Source: Tritrichomonas musculus
Lineage: Eukaryota; Parabasalia; Tritrichomonadida; Tritrichomonadidae
Assembly (NCBI GenBank): GCA_039105265.1
Contig: JAPFFF010000012.1
Span: forward strand, 5,022,001 to 5,086,000
DNA length: 64,000 nucleotides
Direction of reading: 5' to 3'
Part shown: positions 50,491 through 59,900 of the stretch, piece by piece
Numbering within the stretch: position 1 is the stretch's first letter
Layout: every line of letters begins with the position of its first letter
Translations under genes and position numbers: made by a program
The notes under the pieces: model-generated
What the model was told of the DNA's origin: nothing
Seen by the model: the letters and a program-made list of their open reading frames with translations, nothing else
Databases searched by the model: none

Positions 50491-50960
50491 AAATCATTTT
50501 TGTTGTAAATTATTGTTGGAAGAAAATTCATCCAAAAGCATTTCATTAAATTTTGAAAAATTATTTTCGGACAATGTATTTGAAGGTTGCATATCATTAA
50601 AGGAAATATTCATTCCTTTGTCTGTTACTTATATTGGAATGCATAGTTTTGATTCTTGTTTGGCACTGGAAGAGACTGTGTTTGAAGAGCCTTCTTTGGT
50701 TGAACAAATTGAAGAAATGCATTTGAAAATTGTAAAAAATAGCATGAAATATCAATTCTTTATTCTGTCAGATTCTATCTGTTTCAATATTGTCGATTGA
50801 AATGCTTAAATAAGATGATTTATCTGAGCACTTTTTTCAACTTGGATTATTTCTAATAGAAACTGCAAATCTTTTCAAAGACCCAACTGGACCATATCTC
50901 TTTAATTCAAAAGAATATTCAGATGAGAAAGTTTCAAGAGTATATAAAAAACTTGAATAA
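50491..50960 (+). pseudogene. Decayed array unit: LRR piece and K linker fragment
   Basis: First an LRR-type piece (FEGCISLKEIFIPLSVTYIGM, then HSFDSCLALEE), more divergent than the 52-codon pieces. Then, from about 50812, about 50 codons match the K linker: DDLSEHFFQLGLFLIETANLFK, with SDEKVSRVYKKLE at the end, corresponding to DDLYDHFYQLG...AANLFK...SDDKVQQV in K2. A deletion removed the rest. This is evidence for at least one older, fifth array member. Confidence 0.7.
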
Positions 50961-51000
50961 AAATAAGGGAAATACTTATCGCACCCGATACTAATTGACC

Positions 51001-52412
51001 ACGGAGGTTAAGGTCAATATTGACCTTGTATCGTACATCATTTTTTTTTCATATCGGGTGGTGAAAAAGTTCGTGCGATTTGTAAAACTCACTGAATATC
51101 AAATGAAATTATAAATTTATCATATATAAATAAACTATATGAAGTATATAATATGCTAGTAAATTTTAAAGATTCGGTATCAATTAGAACCTTACCATAT
51201 TATTGTTTCAAAAAAAGTGCCCCTAATTTTTTTACAAAATATCTTTCAAAACTGATTTTTAATCCATTTTTGATGTAATAATTCTATGAATTCAAAATAT
51301 TTTTTTCATTATTTTATCATAAATATGTATAATATTATTTGATTAATTTATATTGATATAAGTTATATTCGAGCTACCATGGTGATGGCAAATAAAATAA
51401 TCTTTTAATGATATAGGTAAAAAAGCAATGTTAAAGAAAAATGATTAATATAACTAGATATTTAAAAGAAAAATTCGATTTATTTTTATATCATAATATT
51501 TATTTATGTTTATAAATCAATTATTACATTACCATTTGCATAAATGACCAAAAGAAGAAACAAAACAATATATTTAAATTAAATATCAAAAATTGTGAGA
51601 AAACTAATTTTTGATAAAATAAAACTGATACAATTTTTTTTGAGTAGAATGATATTCATATGAAACTATTTTGATAATTATTTAAGTATAGTTGTGCAAT
51701 ATTATATTAAATATTGATTCGATTTTTACCAGGGTTTAAAATGATGGTTCATATAGTTTTTATTATATATGCTATTTAATAGCAACCATAAATCAATGTA
51801 CAAATAATAAATCTTCCAAAACAATAAATAAATAATATATATATAATAACATAAAAATAATTATATTAAATCTAATTTATTTCACCAATTTAATTTAGGT
51901 TTTTTTCCAATTTTTTTCACTTCACCATTGTTTGGTTTTTTAAAAAATAAAATTTAATATATATAAAATTATATAATCGAAACATTTGATATATAGTTAT
52001 AAGTAGCAAATGTCATAGTATATTAATCATTTGAGAATATTAAATATATGTGAAGTTATATCATTATTTTACAAACTTTCATTTTTGAAAAAATGAATTT
52101 GGCCTATGTTTTTTAAATTCAAAATATTTCTGTGTGTGCTTGATAAAGAACCAATATTTTTAAATAAAAAATTGAAGCAAATAAATTAGTATTTTAATAA
52201 CCTAAGAATTATAAAAATTGTCAATAATTGAAAGAGTTATTTAAAACGCACGAACTTTTTCACCACCCGATATTTTTTTTCCATAATTTTTTATTATTCT
52301 ATATAGGTCTTTATTTTAAGCTACTTGTAGTATTTTTAGCAAAAGTGCAAAAAAAGTTTCAAACTTTTTTTCAGATGCACGATACAAGGTCAATATTAAC
52401 TTTAATCTCGGT
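51001..52412. mobile_element. About 1.4-kb inverted-repeat element, class unknown
   Basis: The left arm contains GTCAATATTGACCTTGTATC then GTACATC, and the right arm (reverse complement) GTTAATATTGACCTTGTATC then GTGCATC. A second inverted pair, ATCGGGTGGTGAAAAAGTTC then GTGCG, lies just inside at 51053 and, in the other orientation, at about 52246-52270. The left arm holds a perfect 18-bp palindrome at 51010-51027. Target duplication and exact ends could not be fixed. The interior (51100-52230) is AT-rich, without an ORF. Confidence 0.65.
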
Positions 52413-52796
52413 AATAGAAAAAAAAATTTAATATTTTCATTCGGTCACTTTTTGAATAAGATAATCTTAAACAACTTTTTAATAAAAAATATTCAAAAAG
52501 TGCCCATGGAAATATAAAATTCCGAAATTTTGTAAATTTATTTGCTCATGATGGTTATAACCAGTTAATAAAATACTATTTTTTTTTTTATACTGAAATC
52601 TGAAAGTATATAATAGAATTATTACTATTGATTCTTAGTTTCATATATATTTTTACCAAAATAACAAAAATGCGATATATTTTTAAGAGTAAAATGAGAT
52701 CAAGCATTCTTTATTTAAACTTTTGTAATGATTAAAGCATAAATATGCTTTATTAAATATCCAATAGTTCTGCTTAAACAGCCTTAGATGATTTAT
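52413..52796. other. Intergenic, no gene seen
   Basis: AT-rich spacer downstream of the sialidase gene. Nothing supportable. Confidence 0.4.
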
Positions 52797-53939
52797 TTAC
52801 TTTTTTTTTGATTTATTTCTCGCTTTCAAATTTGGCGGGCTATATTTATCAGCGCCGTCTGTTATCCACTCGAGCGACATCAGCACGACATCCATGTAAA
52901 AGTCGGTATTTTCATATCTTTCATAATACACAGCTATCGTTCCATCAGGCCTGATACAAAGAGTAGAATACCAAGCATCACCTGAGTGCACAACTTTTGA
53001 AACCGCCCAAGTTTGACCTTCGTCATATGAAATTTTGATCGTTGTATTCTTTTTATAGGCAGAATTATGATCGTTGATAAAAATGATGCGATCCTTATCG
53101 TAACCGTCCAATTTTGATGTGTAACGTATAATTTCACCATTGACAGCGGGATCAGGCATATCTTGCCTTATATAGAAATCATCAAATGTTAAACCTTTGT
53201 TGTGGGAGACGGACATGTAACGGTAGGGTTTGTGCCTCACTGTCATTAATAAATCGCCATTATTGAGTTCAACAACTTTTGCTTCATCGCCATCTGAACA
53301 TCCTGATGATATTCCAACATCCCAATTCTGTCCTCCGTCATCAGAATAGACGATATAATTAAAGAATCCTGTTGTTTCTTTTTTACGAACAACACCGACG
53401 ACGACAATTCGTCCACTTCGTAGTTGTAATGCTTTCCCGGATGATAAAAACATGGCTTCCCATGTTTTTCGTTCATAATGTTGGCATTCATCACCGTATA
53501 GCATGTAAGTAATATCACGAGGCTTACTCCATGTTTCGCCATTATCTTTTGATATCGTTATATAATTTCTGATCGGATCAGATGAAGTTGAATTAAAAAA
53601 GCCATTATTACCATTAAACAGTAAGATCAAATTGCCTGTTTCTTTATCTACAACTAGCGATGAATCGCAATATCCTTTAGGATTTCCTGATGCAATTATC
53701 TTGGTGGGTCCCCATGTTAGGCCACCATCATGACTTGTTTTGACAACTATATCTACTATATTGGGTATATCGTCGGCTTTATAAATGCGTTTATCGGTTG
53801 CAATAACTAACGAACCATTAGCTGCAACAACAATTGATGGAATGCGGTAATATTTAGATCCTTCATCACCTGGATGAAAGACTGTCACTGTTGTTGGTTC
53901 ATCATATGAGAAAGTAAATATGAAAAATACTAAAATCAT
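52797..53939 (-). CDS. Secreted exo-alpha-sialidase (GH33-like)
   Basis: The protein has 380 aa. A short hydrophobic signal peptide (MILVFFIFTF) precedes a six-bladed sialidase. The YRIPS motif supplies Arg32, and ATDKR supplies the likely acid/base Asp49. There are four Asp boxes: SHDGGLTW at 69-76, SKDNGETW at 130-137, SDDGGQNW at 199-206 and SYDEGQTW at 304-311. DEAKVVELNNGDLLMTVR gives the Glu that activates the tyrosine nucleophile plus a second triad Arg; IIRYTSKLDG offers the third and VYYERYE the Tyr. The site therefore looks complete. It should cleave terminal sialic acids from host mucins or glycans outside the cell, as known for trichomonads. The lysine-rich end KARNKSKKK has no membrane anchor, so it is likely secreted or lysosomal. 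The GC content is clearly higher than in neighbouring DNA. No initiator-like motif is obvious next to the ATG. Confidence 0.92.
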   Translation of the reverse strand: MILVFFIFTFSYDEPTTVTVFHPGDEGSKYYRIPSIVVAANGSLVIATDKRIYKADDIPNIVDIVVKTSHDGGLTWGPTKIIASGNPKGYCDSSLVVDKETGNLILLFNGNNGFFNSTSSDPIRNYITISKDNGETWSKPRDITYMLYGDECQHYERKTWEAMFLSSGKALQLRSGRIVVVGVVRKKETTGFFNYIVYSDDGGQNWDVGISSGCSDGDEAKVVELNNGDLLMTVRHKPYRYMSVSHNKGLTFDDFYIRQDMPDPAVNGEIIRYTSKLDGYDKDRIIFINDHNSAYKKNTTIKISYDEGQTWAVSKVVHSGDAWYSTLCIRPDGTIAVYYERYENTDFYMDVVLMSLEWITDGADKYSPPNLKARNKSKKK

Positions 53940-54338
53940 TTTACAATTGTAATTATAACTTTTTCTTTGATCGATTTAAACCTTAATATTTTTCTGAGAA
54001 TATAAAAAATTTTTCAAAGGTAAAAATTTTAAAATTGAATTGAAATATAAAGTATTGAATGTAATTTCTATCAATCTTTTTCAATAACAATAAGTTTTAA
54101 AAAATATCTATATCTTATTAAAAATAACTGCTTAAATATCTTTTAGTGCATTTTTAAAAAATAAAATATATTATATATTAAAATAAAATAAAAAATTATT
54201 CTAATTATCCTAAAAGTAACAAGTAAAACCATAATTTGCTTTTTTGAATAGATATAACAAAAATTTAATATATTCTATGAGATAATTTAAATTTGAATGG
54301 TTATACAACATTTGAATAAAATTTTTTGTTTAGGAAAT
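53940..54338. other. Divergent intergenic region, no gene seen
   Basis: AT-rich DNA between the divergent sialidase and Rho-like/kinase genes. No initiator-like element could be assigned with confidence to either. Confidence 0.4.
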
Positions 54339-56530
54339 ATGAAACGTATCTTTTTTCTTTCTAATGCTTAGATATAAAATTGGTATCAGTTGGCGACGTC
54401 GATGAAATCACAGACAAACAGTTGATTCTTCTTTCTTATACTCAAAATAAAAAATATGATTATTATGATAAAGACTGTTTTATTCCCACTGTTTTTGATA
54501 ATTATTCTTCAAATGTAACATTTGAAGATATGACAATAAATCTTCAACTTTGGAGTACACAAAGGCAAGAAAATTACAAAAAATTAAGACCATTATCATA
54601 TCCTCAAACTGATATTTTTCTTATTTGTTTTTCATTAGTTTATCCCAGTTCACTCGAAAGTGTTGAAAATGAATGGCTTCCAGAAATTAGAGAGCATTGC
54701 CCAGGTACTCCATTTATTCTTGTTGGAACTCGATCAGATTATCGCGATGAATTCGATCAGCATGCAGAAGAGTATAAAGCTAGAGGATGGGAACCAATTG
54801 CATACGAAAAAGGTCTTGAAATGAAAAATAAATTGGGCGGCAATGATTATATCGAATGTTCAACTCGAACTTTTAAAAATATTACAAAAGTTTTTGAAGC
54901 AGCAATGAACGCCGTTATCCATCCCCAATCAATATCACCCCAAACTGAACCAACTCTTAAAAAGAAAAAATCAGGAATTTTTAAATTATTTTCTAAAAAA
55001 AAGAAGAAATCAGAAGAAGAAAAAAAGCAAAAAGATGCAGACAATTCAAGTAAAGATAAAAGCCAAAAAAAGTCCAAAATAAAGAAAAAAGACTCTACAC
55101 AAAAAGATTCTAAATTAAAAGATCCAAGTGTATCAAATATTAGCAAAAGTGAAAATCAAAAAGATTCAAATTCATCCAATTTTGCACAAAAAGATTCAAA
55201 TTCATCCAATTTTGCACAGAAAGATTCAAATTCATCCAATTTTGCACAAAAAGATTCAAAACCATCCAATTTTGCACAGAAAGATTCAAATGAAAGTAAT
55301 GCAGATGCTTCCAATTGTATTAAAAATACGAACCAAAAAGATTCAGAACCAAGAAAAACAGACATGATTGATACTAGTAAAGATACAAAACCAAATGATT
55401 TAAATGCAAAGAAGCAAAATCTTAATCAAAGTGGCCATCTGAATTCAGATGAAAAAGTTTCAAAAGCAACTGAAGACGATAAAAACCGCAATAAAACACA
55501 GCCTAAATGCAACTTCTTAGATCTTGCTGATTTTCAACTAATCTGTTTAATAGGAAATGGTGCATTTAGTAATGTTTGGAAGGCCAAAGATAAACGGACG
55601 AATAAGTTCTGTGCTGCTAAAATTCTCAAGTTTTTAGTTGATGAAGAAACACGCGACTCAGAAAACACTCGATCAACGTTTCGCGAAGTTAATTTAATGT
55701 CATTATTAAATCATCCAAGCATTCTTAAATTTATAGGCTATTCACCAGTAAATTTTGAAAATGATCCAAGTCCAACGATTATTATTGACTATGCCAGTAA
55801 CGGCTCTTTAAGAGACATCATTGATAATGAAAAGAAAGGACTTTCACCTGCTGAATGGAATTTTACGAAGAAACAGACGACCATTTATGGAATTGCAGCT
55901 GGTCTTCAGTACATTCATGCACACAAAGTAATTCATCGTGATTTGAAGCCAGATAACATTATGATGGACGAGTATTTAAACCCAAAAATTGGCGATTTCG
56001 GTCTCTCTAAAATTATTGATAGCATTTCGGTTAGTTTAAATATGGTCTCAAAAAGTGGAATGAAAGGAACTCCTCTTTACATGGCACCTGAAGTTTTAAC
56101 TGATGAATTGTATTCTGAAAAAAGTGACGTGTATTCATTTGCTATGATTGTTTATGAAATTTTTTCTTACGAACAACCGTTTGTTGGTTTTTCAATTAAT
56201 AATATCATTCAAAAAGTGGCTAATCAAGGCTATCGTCCTCAAATTGATGATGATGTTCCTGATGTTTATAAAAATTTGATCGAAGCTTGCTGGCAGCAGA
56301 ATCCTGACGATAGACCTTCATTTGAAGAAATCGTTGAAGAAATGAAAAATAATCAGGAATTCATAACTGACATGACTGATGAAGCTGATTTTTTGGATTT
56401 CGTTGATTTTATTGAAAATAGTCAATGTTCGTTTGATATTAAAAATCAATTGATGCATTTCGATGAATTCATAAAGGCTAATGGAAGAAACAAAGATGTT
56501 CCAAAGATCAAAATAAATGAAAATGAATGA
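54339..56530 (+). CDS. Rho/Rac-like pseudo-GTPase fused to a TKL-type protein kinase
   Basis: Exon 1 is 54339-54345 and exon 2 is 54372-56530, giving about 721 aa (intron listed separately). The spliced start MKHIKLVSVGD lines up with Rac MQAIKCVVVGD. The Rho core (about 1-185) keeps the effector loop FIPTVFDNYS and RPLSYPQTDIFLICFSL. It has lost the P-loop GKT (DEITDKQ), the switch II DTAGQ (STQRQ) and the TKxD motif (TRSD). It is thus a likely pseudo-GTPase. A basic patch KKKKSGIFKLFSKKKKKS stands where Rho proteins have their polybasic tail, without a CAAX box. Then comes a Lys/Ser/Asp-rich linker with QKDSNSSNFA repeats and an apparently active kinase: GNGAFSNVW, AAKIL, HRDLKPDN, DFGLSK, GTPLYMAPE, ending about 90 aa before the C-terminus. 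The cis arrangement recalls Rac-controlled kinases such as PAK (inference). Confidence 0.85.
54346..54371 (+). other. Probable 26-nt spliceosomal mini-intron
   Basis: It starts GTATC, runs through a pyrimidine tract, contains CTAAT as a possible branch point, and ends TTAG. Removal joins ATGAAAC to ATATAAAATTGG in the frame of the Rho-like domain, and supplies the otherwise missing start codon and the conserved M-x-x-I-K lead of Rac proteins. Without it no in-frame ATG exists before residue 51 of the unspliced frame. It differs from the strict ACTAACACACAG ending I know for Trichomonas vaginalis introns. Confidence 0.65.
55163..55310 (+). repeat. 30-bp coding tandem repeat (QKDSNSSNFA)
   Basis: Four near-perfect 30-bp units (AAAAAGATTCAAATTCATCC then AATTTTGCAC) encode a ten-residue repeat in the linker between the Rho-like and kinase domains. 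One unit has SKP for SNS. The repeat is in frame and likely disordered. Confidence 0.9.
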
Positions 56531-56680
56531 AATGGATTCATCAGAACATGCTTTAACAACAATTAATTTCATTATCTATGCCATTGTACACGAAATAGTA
56601 ATAAGTCTTTGTACAATGTACTTGATTCCATCTTTAATATAATGATTAAATTAAAAAATAGAGAAATGAACAGCATTCTA

Positions 56681-56713
<33 letters not shown>

Positions 56714-56979
56714 TTAATAATTTAATAAAGTTTTGATATGTTTGAATGTCTTTTGTTCTATTTCAAATTTAATAATTTTATGAATAATTTTGCAAAAATA
56801 AAATTAAAGCCAAGTAAACTGGTACGCAAATTTTCGGACTTTATCGTACTATTCAATTCATTGAATTTTTAAAAATAATCAATTCAATATTTGAAAAGTT
56901 CATTCAAATTTAAACTGGTTCCAGTTTAAATATTTTATTAATATGAAACATTTGATTAATCATATTTAAATTCATTATT
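56531..56979. other. Convergent intergenic region with T25
   Basis: 3' flanks of two convergent genes, with a T25 run at 56681-56705. There is no other feature I can support. Confidence 0.5.
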
Positions 56980-59900
56980 TTAAGAAAGCATATATGGAAT
57001 AGATTCTGTAAATTCAATTGAGAAATCTTCAGGAACATCATCCACAACCTGAGACTCTCCTATATAATCTAGATAACTGTCTTTTGCATTTTGTTCTGCT
57101 GATTCTTTTGCCAAATTTTCATACTCATCAAGATCATTATTGAAAATGAAAAGTGTTTCAGCACGAATTGGTGAATCTGTACTTGGAAGAAGGAAAAGTT
57201 CCTTGATAACTTGTAGAATATCTACAACATGTCCAGAAGATATATATTTTTCCCAGAAAATATTTAAGCAAATTCTACCTTCATCAGAAACATTAATATG
57301 ATAAGGAACTGAAACAAATCTTATATCTGGTGGCTGAACAGGATAAAGTTCAGGAAAAGTGACGTACAGAAGCCACCACTTGTTTTCATATGGTGTTCCT
57401 TCATACCCTTTCAAACATACTTTCCAAATATCATATCTTGATAAAAATGTGAAAACTTTCATTTCTGGATCATAATCTGGTGAATCTGGATCAACTCTTC
57501 GTGCAGCAGCATGTAATTCACGTAATATTCGTCTTTGACGTGGATTTGGAATATTTGTGGTTCTGTATTTTGAACAGATGTGATGTGGCGTCGCCAAACG
57601 GACATTTGATGATGCTTGAATAAAGATTTTATTTTGAAAATATTCATCGAACTTTGCCAAATCGCTCACTCTCTTTATAAAAGTATCATCAATCATGTTC
57701 GCATGAATACGATTTGGAATTGTATTTTTATCGCCTGGAATGAGAGGATCACAATTAACTATACGCTCTTCATAATTAAGAAAAGCATCTTTTTCAATAA
57801 ATGCTAAACCTTCATTAACTGTTTTTGGACGTATTGAAAGTCCACCTGTTATATGGCAAACAGCGCACAAGGTCATACATTCTTCTTCATTACTAATAAT
57901 AATGCTATCAACAATAATTTTATTTATTAAAAGTTCTCTAACAACATCTTGAACTTTGATTGATGAATTTATATCTTCACCATCTGAGATGACGAGAATC
58001 CTTGAAATTGCATTCTTATAGAGTTCATTTCCATTTCTATCTTTTCTAAATTGAATGATCTCTTCACAGCTACGATGGAGAGAATCCCATAATTTTGTTA
58101 TTGAATTTGGTTTAATGTTTTTTAATCCTTTGTCTTCAAAATCAGGAATTAAAGGACCTAAAGGGTACCTTACAGTAATATTGTTGTTGAATGAAATAAG
58201 TCCTATAATGCATGGCAAATGATAGTTGTAAGTTTTATTAGCAAATGATGTTAAATATTGATAAGCAATTGTGATACGTTGATCATTATCATTATCTGGT
58301 TGAATATAATATCCATCCAAATCTCCAATCATTGATTTTGATTCATCAAAATTAATCATGATAATTTGTTTAACATTATCAGGTTCAATAAGATTAGCTA
58401 TATTATCAAATTTCATTGGACCTTGTTCTTTTGCAAATTGTTCAACATTTTTTGTTTCTGTTAATCCTATCATTGGATCTATTATATCAACATTTAAAAT
58501 GCTTTCGTTTGATGGATTCATTAAATAGAGGTATTCATAATATTTACCTTTAGTAATGGAGCAACCTTTTACAGTACACAATGAAAGAGGCATAATTGGA
58601 GTAAATGATGCAATACAATTATAAGCATTTTCAATAGCTTGCTCTCCTTGAATTTTAAGTTCATAATATTGAAAATTATTGTCTGTGTCTCCTTTCCAGA
58701 AATAAACAATAGGGCCCAGATCTAAATCCTTAAAACAATTAAAATCTTCAGATTCCTCATTGTTTTCGAGGTCAATTCGTAACAATGGAATTTTTTTTGG
58801 TGCTTCATTGATATGTGAAATTAAATTACACATTCTAAGAGCATATTCATATACATTATTATCTGGGCATGTAATTGGAAGATAAGCTCTGAAAAATGTA
58901 TAAAGAGTAGAAGTGACATTAATAACATCTTGACCAACAACTTTATTTTGATCTATGATTCTTCTCATTGATGTAATAAGAGGAGGAAAATGAATAACTG
59001 CAGCACAAGTTCTAAGGAGAAGATCACTTTCGATTCCACCATGATTGAGATAACCCATTAAACATGCCATATCAGATAAACCACGATCTGTGGAATCGAC
59101 TAAAGGTGAAATAAGTAACTTATGATCTTGATCTTTTATATTACATAATTCTGGACAAGAAGCTTTAAGAACTGATTCTGAAATGCGACGTGTTAAAACG
59201 CCATAAATAACTTTATTGAATGAATATTTCCCAAGAGTGCCTGCATTAAATGGGATACCTCCTGACAAGTAAATGAGCAATTGCATATTTGTAATATCAA
59301 TAATATCTTTAAGAATTAAAAGAAGATGTTCATTACATTGATTAAAATCATATGCCGAATCTAAGTCAACTTCAATTCCTCTTAAAAGCATATCTTTACT
59401 TCCTCCTGTAAAGTAAAATAAATATTTGTTGCAAATATCAACACGTGGCTCTACTTTTTCAGTATAAATACCTGCTTCATGACCGTTAACAATCATTGTT
59501 TTTAAGGAATTGGAAGATTTATAATATTTTAAATGATTTAAAAGCTTTTCCGATTGATTTATTGCATTTTCCTCAATTTGATATCTCTTTGGTTGTTTAT
59601 TTGGGACTATTTTAGGTGGTTTCATTGGGATTATTTTTGATGGTTTTATTTCTTCTATTAGTGATTCTTTTTCTTGATGTTGATCCAAAGAAGAGATCTT
59701 ATTCTTTGCTTCTTCATTTCCTTTTTCTATTGCCATCTTATAATATTTAATAGCTTCTTCTTTGTTAACTAAAACAATATCGCCAGTTGAAAGTATATCA
59801 CCATAATATATCATTGCATCAGTATTTCCGCTAATTGCTGATGATTTGATATATTTTATTGCTTCTTTAATGTTCTTTTGTATGCCATCACCTTTAAGAA

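Noticed and set aside
54364-54405. ATG at 54364 as start of the Rho-like gene
   Set aside because: It is in a different frame and reaches a stop after 13 codons. The intron model or a later start is needed.
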